Below are positions 34,695-43,160 of a stretch of DNA of 64,000 nucleotides, piece by piece. The notes under the pieces were generated by a model, which was not told the DNA's origin, did no database searches, and worked only from the letters and a program-made list of their open reading frames with translations. The DNA comes from Phaeobacter sp. G2 (GTDB taxonomy: Bacteria; Pseudomonadota; Alphaproteobacteria; Rhodobacterales; Rhodobacteraceae). The position numbers were made by a program, and so were the translations under genes. The DNA lies in contig CP104100.1 of NCBI GenBank assembly GCA_025163595.1, forward strand, positions 3,906,001-3,970,000, written 5' to 3'. How positions within the stretch are numbered: position 1 is the first letter of the stretch; each line of letters starts with the position of its first letter.

Positions 34695-35903
34695 TCAGCC
34701 AACAACGTTGAACCCAGGCCCATAGGGATATTTGGTGATATTTTCATTGCCCTCCTCATGGATAATCAAAATATCATGCTCACGGTAGCCACCGGCGCCG
34801 GGCTGCCCTGCGGCCAGGGTCAGCATCGGCTCCATCGAAATCACCATCCCGGGCTCCAGCACCGTGTCGATGTCTTCACGCAGCTCCAGCCCGGCTTCAC
34901 GCCCGTAGTAATGCGACAGCACCCCAAAGGAATGGCCATAGCCAAAGGTGCGATATTGCAGCAGGTCGCGCTCTTCAAAGAAGGCGTTGATCTGATTGGT
35001 GATCTCGGCACAGCTGGCCCCGGGTTTCAGCAGTGAAATGCCATATTCATGGGCCGCCACATTGGCCTCCCAGATTTTCAGGCTCTCGGCATCCACGTCG
35101 CCCAAAAACAGGGTACGTTCCAGCGCTGTGTAATAGCCGGAAATCATCGGAAAGGTATTCAGCGACAGGATATCACCGCGCTGCAATCTGCGCCCTGTCA
35201 CCGGATTATGCGCGCCATCAGTATTGATCCCCGACTGGAACCAGACCCAGCTGTCGCGATATTCCGCATCGGGAAACCGCTTGGCAATCTCCAGCTCCAT
35301 CGCGTCCCGCCCGGCCATGGCCACATCAATCTCGCGCGCGCCTTCCTTGATCGCATCCCGAATGGCAAAACCGCCCACATCTGCCACGGCTGCACCCGCA
35401 CGGATCATCTCCAGCTCTGCATCGGATTTGCCCATGCGCTGCACCATGGTGGGTTCATAAAGATCCACCAACTTCGACGGGCTCAGGTAGCTTTCCAGCT
35501 TGCCCTTTTGCAGCAGGGTCAGGTGGTCGCTCTCATAGCCTACAACGCTTCCATCACCCGAGACCGATTTGATCGCCCGCCAGAAATTGTCGCGCTGCCA
35601 GTCGGTATAGGTGATATTGTCGCAGAACGACCGGCGCCAGGGCTGGCCCGCGTCAATACCCGCCGAGACGGTTACGGCCTCGGTCGCCGTCACAACCAGC
35701 CCATAGGGGCGGCCAAAGGCGCAGTAGGTAAAGCCGGAATAGTAAGAGATATTATGCATCGAGGTGAAAACGGCCGCGCTCACCCCCTTGTCGGTCATGA
35801 TTTTACGCAGGCCGGCGATGCGCGCCTCATACTCAGAGACCGCAAATTGCAGCGGGGCTTTTTCACCATTGTGAAAACGATACATGTCAGGACGTGCAGT
35901 CAT
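34695..35903 (-). CDS. Creatinase (creatine amidinohydrolase), M24 fold
   Basis: A 402-residue protein that aligns over its whole length with Pseudomonas creatinase as I recall it: FTSMHNISYYSGFTYCAFGRPYGLVVT, GQPWRRSFCDNITYTDWQRDNFW, WFQSGINTDGAHNPVTGRRLQRGDILSLNTFPMISGYYTALERTLFLGD, QYRTFGYGHSFGVLSHYYGREAGLELREDIDTVLEPGMVISMEPML and GAGGYREHDILI. Creatinase splits creatine to sarcosine and urea and uses no metal; the catalytic His lies in DGAHNP, and the metal ligands of aminopeptidase P are correspondingly altered. No creatininase or sarcosine oxidase genes are nearby. It may act on related guanidino compounds. Confidence 0.9.
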   Translation of the reverse strand: MTARPDMYRFHNGEKAPLQFAVSEYEARIAGLRKIMTDKGVSAAVFTSMHNISYYSGFTYCAFGRPYGLVVTATEAVTVSAGIDAGQPWRRSFCDNITYTDWQRDNFWRAIKSVSGDGSVVGYESDHLTLLQKGKLESYLSPSKLVDLYEPTMVQRMGKSDAELEMIRAGAAVADVGGFAIRDAIKEGAREIDVAMAGRDAMELEIAKRFPDAEYRDSWVWFQSGINTDGAHNPVTGRRLQRGDILSLNTFPMISGYYTALERTLFLGDVDAESLKIWEANVAAHEYGISLLKPGASCAEITNQINAFFEERDLLQYRTFGYGHSFGVLSHYYGREAGLELREDIDTVLEPGMVISMEPMLTLAAGQPGAGGYREHDILIIHEEGNENITKYPYGPGFNVVG

Positions 35904-36122
35904 GCTGGATCCTTCCTTTGCTCAAGAAAGGTCCTGGCGTACAGGACGAAAAAATTGAAAGTGACCCATGTGGCGCTGACGGACGAAACAAGTGGTTATC
36001 ATCCCAAGTCTGCACGTTCATGTGGCGACGCCATCGCCCAGTCAGGCTGAAAAATGCGCCCGAATCATCGCGGAGGCAAGCGTTATTTCTTCGCTGCCTC
36101 CCGCATATCTTCGTCCCTGGGC

Positions 36123-36911
36123 CTAGCTTGTGAGCAAGCGAACCAGATCGCTCTCGGGATCTGCAAGGGGGTCCACGACATTAAAATGGTGTTTGCCAAA
36201 GGCAATCACGTGATCCGCGTGCCAGGCATCTGCCAGCCACTGCGCCTGATCCAGGAAGGCGGGGCGCTCTTCTGCACCAACCCAAACAGTCACCTCAGTC
36301 TGGTAGCGTTCCTGCATTTCCACCGGGCTTTCGGCCTTGGCCGCGTCGTTGTCCATCTGGAACTTGTCATTCATCGAGGTGCGCAGCAGCGGCAGCAGAT
36401 CCGCCAGTGGCGAAATCGGCACAACCACCTTCAAACGCGCGCCAACCGCATTGGGGATCACCTTTGGATCCAGCATTCGCGCTACCAGATGCCCCCCAGC
36501 CGAATGGCCGGCAAGCGAGATCGGCACCTCCGGCACCTCTTCAGCAATGCGAACCACGGCCTTGGCCACCTGCTGTGTGATATCCGCAATTCGCACCTCT
36601 GGGCACAGATCATAAGAGGGCATCGCCACCGCCCAGCCCTGGGCCAATGCGCCCACTGCCAGATGCGACCAAGAGCTTTTGTCAAAGGCCAGCCAATAGC
36701 CGCCATGCACAAAAATCAGCACCCCCTTTGGGGCCGTTTCAGGCATGAAGAGATCAAAGCAATGCCGCGCGCCGTCACCATAGGGGAGATTCAGACGCGC
36801 CCGTTCGTGCAGGCTATTGCGGAAATCCTCGGCCGAAGCCGCCCAGCGCGGCGGAAAATCCTCGGCTCCAGCAATGTGCGCGCCATTTGCATAGGCATCA
36901 TCCAGTTCCAT
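36123..36911 (-). CDS. Alpha/beta hydrolase, esterase/kynurenine formamidase-like
   Basis: A 262-residue serine hydrolase. The oxyanion region is LIFVHGGYWLAFDKSSWSHL, in the HGG(Y/F)W form typical of arylformamidase-like esterases, and the nucleophile elbow is ISLAGHSAGGHLVARML (GHSAGG). Toward the C-terminus AWHADHVIAFGKHHFNVVDPL supplies the His. It lacks a signal peptide. It is transcribed toward the creatinase gene but 219 bases away, so co-transcription is uncertain. The substrate is unknown. Confidence 0.85.
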   Translation of the reverse strand: MELDDAYANGAHIAGAEDFPPRWAASAEDFRNSLHERARLNLPYGDGARHCFDLFMPETAPKGVLIFVHGGYWLAFDKSSWSHLAVGALAQGWAVAMPSYDLCPEVRIADITQQVAKAVVRIAEEVPEVPISLAGHSAGGHLVARMLDPKVIPNAVGARLKVVVPISPLADLLPLLRTSMNDKFQMDNDAAKAESPVEMQERYQTEVTVWVGAEERPAFLDQAQWLADAWHADHVIAFGKHHFNVVDPLADPESDLVRLLTS

Positions 36912-37099
36912 CAGTGTGCTCCCCTATTTGTGCAACAAGTGACAATCTGGCTTTGCCATTGTCAAACACTCTTCTCCCCAATGGAATTAAATTAACAAGT
37001 AAATTAACTTATGATCAAATTCTGGACTTATGGATCTTTCTGGACATATCTATCGGGAACAGTTTTCCATGTCTGCACAAACACCCTCGGGAGGCCCCT

Positions 37100-38572
37100 A
37101 TGCTACAAACAACCACCGCGCTGAAGACTCTGTTGAGCGACCCAACCCTGTTGGAAACCCGCGCCTATATCGGCGGGGCGTTCGTCGATGGTGAGGGCAC
37201 GTTCGATGTGACCAACCCGGCGCGCGGCGATGTGATTGCCCAGGTTGCCGATGTCAGCCGCGCCCAGGTCGCCGGAGCCATCGCCCAGGCCGATGCTGCG
37301 CAAAAAGAATGGGCGAAATGGACCGGCAAAGAACGCGCATCTGTGCTGCGTAAATGGTATGATCTGATGATGGCCAATCAGGAAGATCTGGCGGTGATCC
37401 TGACAGCCGAAATGGGTAAACCGCTGGCCGAAGCCCGCGGCGAGATCGCCTATGGTGCATCCTTCATTGAATTCTTTTCCGAAGAAGCCAAACGCATCTA
37501 TGGCGAGACTATTCCTGGCCACCAGCGCGACAAGCGCATCACCGTTCTGAAACAACCTATTGGTGTTGCCGCCTCCATTACGCCCTGGAACTTTCCCAAT
37601 GCAATGATCACCCGCAAGGCCGGCCCGGCACTGGCAGCAGGCTGCGCCTTTGTCGCCCGCCCGGCGGAACTCACCCCGCTCTCGGCCACTGCGCTGGGTG
37701 TCCTGGCGGACCGCGCTGGCATTCCTGCCGGCGTGTTCAACGTTGTGCCCTCCTCCAATGCCTCCGAAATCGGCAAGGAGTTCTGTGAAAACAACACGGT
37801 GCGCAAACTCACCTTCACCGGCTCCACCGAAGTGGGTCGCATCCTGATGCGCCAGGCTGCTGACACAGTGACAAAGTGCTCGATGGAGCTGGGTGGTAAC
37901 GCCCCGTTCATCGTCTTTGACGACGCCGATCTGGATGCCGCCGTAGAAGGCGCGATCATGTGCAAGTTCCGCAACAATGGTCAGACCTGTGTCTGCGCCA
38001 ACCGGATCTATGTGCAGGCCGGGGTCTATGATCAATTTGCCGCCAAGCTGAAGGAAGCCGTTGCCAAAATGAAGGTCGGCGATGGCATGGAAAATGGCAC
38101 CGTGTTTGGCCCGCTGATCAACGCCAAGGCAGTGACCAAAGTGCAGGACCATATTGCAGATGCGACCGCCAAAGGGGCCGAGGTCATTCTAGGTGGCACC
38201 CCATCCGATCTGGGCGGAACCTTCTTTCAACCGACCATTGTCACCGGGGCAACCCGCAAGATGGCCTTTGCCACCGATGAAACCTTTGGACCATTGGCAC
38301 CTTTGTTCAAGTTTGAGAGCGAAGACGACGTCATTGAGATGGCCAATGACACCATCTTTGGCCTTGCGTCGTATTTCTATGCCAAAGATTTGAGCCGCGT
38401 TTACAAGGTCGCTGAGGCCCTGGAATATGGCATCGTTGGCGTCAACACGGGTCTTATTTCCACCGAAGTGGCCCCCTTTGGCGGCGTCAAACAATCCGGC
38501 CTGGGCCGCGAAGGTAGCCACCACGGCATCGAAGACTATCTGGAAATGAAATACATCTGCATGTCAGTGTGA
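37100..38572 (+). CDS. gabD: NAD(P)-dependent succinate-semialdehyde dehydrogenase
   Basis: A 490-residue aldehyde dehydrogenase. Landmarks are the cofactor-site FTGSTEVGRILM, the catalytic Glu in MELGGNAPFIVFDDADLDAAV, and the catalytic Cys in FRNNGQTCVCANRIYVQ, where the CVCANR double Cys is typical of GabD. The C-terminal block GVNTGLISTEVAPFGGVKQSGLGREGSHHGIEDYLEMKYICM is also GabD-like. GGGAGG precedes the ATG at 37100. It probably oxidises succinate semialdehyde to succinate in GABA or related degradation. A hairpin follows. Confidence 0.93.
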   Translation: MLQTTTALKTLLSDPTLLETRAYIGGAFVDGEGTFDVTNPARGDVIAQVADVSRAQVAGAIAQADAAQKEWAKWTGKERASVLRKWYDLMMANQEDLAVILTAEMGKPLAEARGEIAYGASFIEFFSEEAKRIYGETIPGHQRDKRITVLKQPIGVAASITPWNFPNAMITRKAGPALAAGCAFVARPAELTPLSATALGVLADRAGIPAGVFNVVPSSNASEIGKEFCENNTVRKLTFTGSTEVGRILMRQAADTVTKCSMELGGNAPFIVFDDADLDAAVEGAIMCKFRNNGQTCVCANRIYVQAGVYDQFAAKLKEAVAKMKVGDGMENGTVFGPLINAKAVTKVQDHIADATAKGAEVILGGTPSDLGGTFFQPTIVTGATRKMAFATDETFGPLAPLFKFESEDDVIEMANDTIFGLASYFYAKDLSRVYKVAEALEYGIVGVNTGLISTEVAPFGGVKQSGLGREGSHHGIEDYLEMKYICMSV

Positions 38573-38590
38573 CATCACTAAAAGACCGTT

Positions 38591-38618
38591 CTGGGCCCTG
38601 ATGTCTATTGGGGCCCAG
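38591..38618 (+). terminator. Hairpin after gabD
   Basis: CTGGGCCC (38591-38598) pairs with GGGCCCAG (38611-38618) around a 12-base loop. Placed 18 bases after the gabD stop; no U-tract. Confidence 0.5.
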
Positions 38619-38678
38619 TGTGGCAGGAGCGCACCCCGTCGCCTGCCTGCCTCTTGGGCTCAGGCCCCCAACATAGGT

Positions 38679-39110
38679 TCAGGGTTGGCGCTCAGCATCG
38701 GGTTCTGGTTCTGGTTCTGCATGAAGTAGATCCATGACCCCGGCAATGGCTTGGTCCCAAACACTGACCTGTTCTCGCGTAAGATCATTGCCCAGGACAT
38801 CCTCCAACGCCGCCATCACAGCTTTACCAGCCAAAGCCGTTTCCTGGCGGCCAAGGTTGTAGCGCCCGTGGGTCAACGACAGGCTGTCGCGCGCATGGGT
38901 CATGCTCTGGTTGTTGGCCACTCCTTTGAGGCAATAGGTCAACATGGCAGAAAACATTTCCTTCTGTTTGGCAAAGTCACCGCCGAACAGGGGTTCCACT
39001 TCAGGCAAAAGCTCAAAAAGGTGGACGTAAAACCGCTCCGCCAGTTCTGCCTTTCTCGCGTAGATCAAGGAAAAACTGGACTGCATCTCTTTGACGTCAT
39101 TCCCCTCCAT
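38679..39110 (-). CDS. Single-domain globin
   Basis: A 143-residue bacterial globin related to the heme domain of flavohaemoglobin but without the reductase part. Visible landmarks are the B helix (SFSLIYARKAELAERFYVHLFELLPEVEPLF), DFAKQKEMFSAMLTYCL and the F-helix stretch SLTHGRYNLGR, whose His is the likely proximal ligand (compare the usual HVxYG). The C-terminal tail is acidic (EPEPEPDAERQ). Such globins bind O2 or NO and help detoxify NO, or bind haem. It faces a TetR gene in the same direction with no obvious operon link. Confidence 0.8.
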   Translation of the reverse strand: MEGNDVKEMQSSFSLIYARKAELAERFYVHLFELLPEVEPLFGGDFAKQKEMFSAMLTYCLKGVANNQSMTHARDSLSLTHGRYNLGRQETALAGKAVMAALEDVLGNDLTREQVSVWDQAIAGVMDLLHAEPEPEPDAERQP

Positions 39111-39290
39111 TTCGGCCCCCCCTATTTACACAAACATTACTTTTTCCTGCACGTTTATAGAACCTGTTGAGCAAGAGACAAAACTAAAATCAATTCAACG
39201 TTGCATGACTGCATGGGGGTCGACAAATAAGCAGCACAATTGCCCCTGGCAGGTCTGTCGCGTCGCACCGACCTGTTTAGCCCCTATCTA

Positions 39291-39896
39291 TCATCGCCTT
39301 ACCACGCTTCGAACCAGATCGCGCGTATGGGCGGGGGCAAGGCCTGCGCCTTGGTCCACTGGATCCTTACCAAAACGATATGACAGGTTGCACCGCGCCG
39401 CAGGCAACAGGCAGACAACCCCCAATAGTTCCATGGCAATCGAAAGTGCCGCAGCAAAGCCCGCGTCCCGCCAGCGCTCTGTGGCCTGGATCAAAGCTGC
39501 CAGCGGCTCCAAAAAATCCTGCACCGGCGGGCGCAGGTCATCCGCAACTGCGGCCTGGCCCGGTCCATCAATCAAAACCCCTATCAGCAAAGCCGGGGCT
39601 GAGCGCTGCTTCAGGAAGAACCCTGACAGGGCCACAAAGACCCTCTCAATCTGCAGTTCAGCCTGTTCTGTCTCTTCCATCACGGCAAAAAGCAGCTGCA
39701 CCAGCTCTTGGTTCAACTGATCCAGAACCGCGCGATAGAGCTGATCCTTGGTTTTGAAATGATGCAGCAAGGCCTGTTTGGAAACCCCCGACTCCGAGGA
39801 GATCCGGGCCAGGCTGGCGCCTTGATACCCCCGTTCAGCAAAGTGGCGTCTGGCGGCGCGCAACAGCTCGCTTTGTGTGTGCTGTGCAGATGACAT
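39291..39896 (-). CDS. TetR/AcrR-family transcriptional regulator
   Basis: A 201-residue repressor. The N-terminal HTH is typical: QSELLRAARRHFAERGYQGASLARISSESGVSKQALLHHFKTKDQLYRAVLDQL. The C-terminal ligand domain is unrecognised. The ATG at 39896 is used because the domain begins there. Two TetR-type palindromes with the half-site CTTACC/GGTAAG lie upstream at 39945-39984, so the gene is probably autoregulated. No divergent gene follows, so its other target is elsewhere. Confidence 0.93.
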   Translation of the reverse strand: MSSAQHTQSELLRAARRHFAERGYQGASLARISSESGVSKQALLHHFKTKDQLYRAVLDQLNQELVQLLFAVMEETEQAELQIERVFVALSGFFLKQRSAPALLIGVLIDGPGQAAVADDLRPPVQDFLEPLAALIQATERWRDAGFAAALSIAMELLGVVCLLPAARCNLSYRFGKDPVDQGAGLAPAHTRDLVRSVVRR

Positions 39897-39944
39897 GGGC
39901 TGACCTCTGATTAGGTAGCTCAAGCCTAGCACAGCCTCGCAAAA

Positions 39945-39960
39945 CTTACCATTCGGTAAG
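39945..39960. promoter_or_regulatory. TetR operator 1
   Basis: CTTACCATTCGGTAAG has perfect 6-base arms (CTTACC/GGTAAG) around a 4-base centre, 48 bases upstream of the TetR start. Confidence 0.8.
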
Positions 39961-39968
39961 CAGGGATA

Positions 39969-39984
39969 CCTACCAAATGGTAAG
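39969..39984. promoter_or_regulatory. TetR operator 2
   Basis: CCTACCAAATGGTAAG has the same half-sites as operator 1 with one mismatch. Centre-to-centre spacing is 24 bases. Confidence 0.78.
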
Positions 39985-40117
39985 TGATATGGAGGTTTCA
40001 CGAACGCGACCCAAAAACGCCCATAGCCCCAAGCCACATCTGCGGCCTGGGGCTATGGTCATTCCATCCAGGCTCCCTGGAGAAAGCCTTGAACAGAAAG
40101 AAGTTAGGGGGCTGACC

Positions 40118-40588
40118 TTAGTTGATCGGCTGCGCGTCAGACTCAATCGCGGTCCGCTGCGGCCCGGTCGAGCTGATCTCAATCCGGCGTGGCTTTAGCG
40201 CTTCGGGCACCTCGCGGTGCAGATCGATATGCAGCATGCCATCAGCGTGGCTGGCGCCGGTGACCCGGACGTGATCCGCGAGGGTAAACTGGCGCTCAAA
40301 GGCACGGGTGGCGATGCCCCGGTGCAAAAAGCTGCGGCCCTCGGCCTCATCCGCCTTTCCGGCAGAAACCACCAGAGCGTTTTCCTTGACCTCAACGGTC
40401 AGGTCTTCTCCGCTGAACCCTGCGACCGCGATGGAAATCCGATAGCTGTCAGCAGCGGTTTTTTCGATATTGTAAGGGGGGTAGCTGGGCTGACCGACGT
40501 CATTGCTCAGGGCGCGGTCCATCAGATCAGCGATCTGGTCAAAACCAATAGTTGCACGGTTGAGTGGTGCAAAGTCAAATCTACGCAT
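40118..40588 (-). CDS. Hsp20-family small heat-shock protein (IbpA-like)
   Basis: A 156-residue holdase of the alpha-crystallin family. The N-terminus MRRFDFAPLNRATIGFDQIADLMDRAL is typical of IbpA-type class A proteins, and the core reads YPPYNIEKTAADSYRISIAVAGFSGEDLTVEVKENALVVSAGKADEAEGRSFLHRGIATRAFERQFTLADHVRVTGASHADGMLHIDLHREVPEALKPRRIEI. It binds unfolding proteins during heat stress. A RpoH-like promoter and a possible thermosensing leader precede it. Single gene. Confidence 0.94.
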   Translation of the reverse strand: MRRFDFAPLNRATIGFDQIADLMDRALSNDVGQPSYPPYNIEKTAADSYRISIAVAGFSGEDLTVEVKENALVVSAGKADEAEGRSFLHRGIATRAFERQFTLADHVRVTGASHADGMLHIDLHREVPEALKPRRIEISSTGPQRTAIESDAQPIN

Positions 40589-40686
40589 GTTTTATCCTCG
40601 AATATGAGCGACATTCTTGTGCCCTCCCGGATGGGACAGGCGGTGGACATCTGGGCCCCGGTAACCGGCGACCCCGACAAAACATG

Positions 40687-40714
40687 AAATATGCACGCGC
40701 TATCCGATTTCAAG
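40687..40714 (-). promoter_or_regulatory. Heat-shock (RpoH) promoter of the Hsp20 gene
   Basis: On the minus strand a -35-like CTTGAA (40714-40709) and a -10-like CATATTT (40693-40687) are separated by 15 bases, close to the alphaproteobacterial sigma-32 consensus. They would give a 5' UTR of roughly 90 bases that ends in UCGCUC and GAGGAU near the start, a pairing reminiscent of ROSE thermometers. Confidence 0.65.
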
Positions 40715-40757
40715 ACCTGACAGCACAGCCCCACGGCGCGGCGCATGGCGCTATCGC

Positions 40758-41597
40758 CTAGCCGCCCGGGCGCACAAATTTGGCTCCACCTGACGAACGG
40801 GCACCGCCAACCTGAACCCTGCCCACGCCTTCGGGCATGCGGCTGCCAATGCGCGTACTGGTGAGCTGCGCCCGCAGGATCTGCAGCTCTTTGGCAAGAT
40901 CCGCCCCCAGGGACACCCGCTTGCCGTCAACCTCGGCCTTGGCCGAAACCACCGAAACGATGCGTGGCTTGCCCCCGGAAAATGAAAACACCGGCGCCCC
41001 GGACGAGCCAAAATCAACGTCACAGGACATAATCAGCACCCCCTCCTGACGCGCCATCACCGAACACAGTTCTTGGATTGACGGCGCTTCTGAGCGGTCA
41101 TGGGCATAAGACACAACCCCCACATCCGCACCTTTGCGCGGGCGGTTGTCGGTCTGAAACGGAATAACGGTGGTATTGCGGATCGGCCGTTGCAATTGCA
41201 ACAAGGCAATATCCCTGCGCACCCGGTCAGTCGAGACCTCTCCGTCAAAGATATAGTCGGGATGCACCACAGCCCGGGTGACAGTCCGGTAGGCCGAGGC
41301 ACGGCCATTGCGCCAGCCCGCCAGGAATTCAATTGTTTTTGGCTGGATACGGACGCCGCTGCGGGCATCATACAGACAATGCGCTGCCGTCAGCACCAGA
41401 TCCGGCGCGATCAGCGCCCCGGTGCAAAAGCCTTCACCATCGACATCCAACCGCCCCACGGCCTCCCAGCCGCGCCCGGCATCAGAGGTTTCCATGCGCT
41501 GCAGGCGGCTGTCAGCCGCCTGTGCCATCACCGGAAAAAGCCCTATAAGGCCGAACAGCCCGGCAAAGCCCTGTCCAATGAAACGCAAACCCAGCAC
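40758..41597 (-). CDS. Secreted trypsin-like serine protease
   Basis: A 279-residue exported protease of the S1 fold. A signal peptide (FAGLFGLIGLFPVMAQA, about 11-27) is followed by the catalytic His in LVLTAAHCLYDARSG (about 73), the Asp in DIALLQLQRPI (about 135), and the Ser in CDVDFGSSGAPVFSFSG (GSSGAP). The Gly-Ser-Ser-Gly form replaces the classical GDSGGP, as in bacterial V8-like or glutamyl-endopeptidase-like enzymes. It is probably periplasmic and stands alone. Confidence 0.88.
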   Translation of the reverse strand: MLGLRFIGQGFAGLFGLIGLFPVMAQAADSRLQRMETSDAGRGWEAVGRLDVDGEGFCTGALIAPDLVLTAAHCLYDARSGVRIQPKTIEFLAGWRNGRASAYRTVTRAVVHPDYIFDGEVSTDRVRRDIALLQLQRPIRNTTVIPFQTDNRPRKGADVGVVSYAHDRSEAPSIQELCSVMARQEGVLIMSCDVDFGSSGAPVFSFSGGKPRIVSVVSAKAEVDGKRVSLGADLAKELQILRAQLTSTRIGSRMPEGVGRVQVGGARSSGGAKFVRPGG

Positions 41598-41729
41598 ATC
41601 AGTCTCCTCACCCGGTTGCTGGCATGTTTACCTGCAAGCTTCGGCAAAAATACGGCAACGCCGCAGGAAAGACAGCCCCAAAGGGAAAAAACTGCACGCC
41701 GCTATCAGGGCTGTAGCATCAACCAAGGC

Positions 41730-43052
41730 TCAGCGCAGGATCGGCACCTCATTTGCACGCTGAGATCCCCCTGCCATGGCAGGGGGTATTGGCCCACCCG
41801 TAGCCCAGTCCAGCAGCTCAACCGTATGCAGGATAGGTACTTCGGTCGCGGATCCTATCTGCATCATGCAGCCGATATTGCCTGCAGCAATCAGATCCGG
41901 GGATTTGGCCTCTAGGGTTTTGACCTTGCGCGCCTTCAACTGCCCCGAGATTTCCGGCTGCATCAGGTTATAGGTCCCTGCCGAGCCGCAGCACAGATGG
42001 CTGTCGGCGGGCTCCACCACCTTGAACCCGGCGCGTTTCAACAGGGTCTTGGGGTGGCTTTTGATCTGTTGACCATGCTGCAAGGAACAGGCCGCGTGAT
42101 AGGCAACCGTCAGCTCTTTGTCAGCCCCGACGGGGAGATCCAACTGCATCAACAGCTCAGAGATATCCAGACAGCGTTCAGAAACACGCGCCGCATCCGC
42201 AGCCAGGGGATCATTGCGGAACATATGGCCGTAGTCCTTGACCGTGGTGCCGCAACCCGAAGTGTTGATGACAATGGCATCCAGCCCTTTGCCATCAATC
42301 TCGGCGCTCCAGGCACGGATATTCTTGGCAGCGGTGGCGTGGCTTTCGGTCTCGCGCCCCATGTGATGGGTCAACGCACCACAGCAGCCCGCGCCTTCCG
42401 CCACCACAACCTCGCAACCCAATCGGGTCAGCAGCCGGATGGTGGCATCATTGATATCGGTGTTCAGCGCCTTTTGCGCACAGCCGGTCATCAGCGCCAC
42501 CCGTTTCTTCTGTGGCGCCTCCGCCGCAAAGCTCTGCGGGTCATCATTGCGACTGACCGGCGGGATTTGCTTTGGCGCCATCTCCAACATCGCCCTGAGC
42601 CGCGCATCCGGCACCAGGGTTTTGAACGGGCGCGCCATCTTCGCTCCCAACAGGGCCAGACGGAACCGCCCCGGATAGGGCAGAATCCGCGCCAGAACAG
42701 CCCGCAACAGGCGGTCCATCACGGGGCGTTGGTAATTTTTGTCGATATAGGCGCGGGCGTGATCCACCAGATGCATGTAATGCACCCCCGACGGGCAGGT
42801 GGTCATACAGGCCAGACAGCTGAGACACCGGTCGATATGTTTGACCGTCTTGACATCCGGCACCCGGTTGTTCTCCAGCATGTCCTTGATCAGATAGATC
42901 CGGCCGCGCGGGCTGTCGAGCTCATCGCCCAGCACCTGATAGGTCGGACAGGTCGCGGTACAAAAGCCGCAGTGCACGCAGGCGCGCAGGATTTCATTGG
43001 CACGTTGCGTCCCCGGGTCCTGCAGTTGTTCTTTGGTGAAATTTGTCTGCAT
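41730..43052 (-). CDS. glcF: Glycolate oxidase iron-sulfur subunit GlcF
   Basis: A 440-residue subunit of glycolate dehydrogenase, which feeds electrons from glycolate into the membrane. Two [4Fe-4S] motifs lie in the N-terminal part: CVHCGFCTATCPTYQVLGDELDSPRGRIYLIKD and CLSCLACMTTCPSGVHYMHL. The C-terminal half has two CCG (cysteine-rich) domains, for example VVVAEGAGCCGALTHHMGRE and SHLCCGSAGTYNLMQP. It is the third gene of glcDEF. Confidence 0.96.
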   Translation of the reverse strand: MQTNFTKEQLQDPGTQRANEILRACVHCGFCTATCPTYQVLGDELDSPRGRIYLIKDMLENNRVPDVKTVKHIDRCLSCLACMTTCPSGVHYMHLVDHARAYIDKNYQRPVMDRLLRAVLARILPYPGRFRLALLGAKMARPFKTLVPDARLRAMLEMAPKQIPPVSRNDDPQSFAAEAPQKKRVALMTGCAQKALNTDINDATIRLLTRLGCEVVVAEGAGCCGALTHHMGRETESHATAAKNIRAWSAEIDGKGLDAIVINTSGCGTTVKDYGHMFRNDPLAADAARVSERCLDISELLMQLDLPVGADKELTVAYHAACSLQHGQQIKSHPKTLLKRAGFKVVEPADSHLCCGSAGTYNLMQPEISGQLKARKVKTLEAKSPDLIAAGNIGCMMQIGSATEVPILHTVELLDWATGGPIPPAMAGGSQRANEVPILR

Positions 43053-43160
43053 ATCAGACCTCCTGCGGCAGTTCTTCAGGGCGCGGTGAGCGCACAGTAG
43101 CGAGCAAATTGAGCAAGAAAGCTCCCCAGCGCTTTGCCTGTCGACGCTTATCCGACAAAA

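Noticed and set aside
36985..37015. TTAA-spaced motif upstream of gabD resembling a CtrA site
   Set aside because: The spacing of the two TTAA blocks is 8 rather than the 7 bases expected for CtrA; AT-rich promoter sequence explains it.
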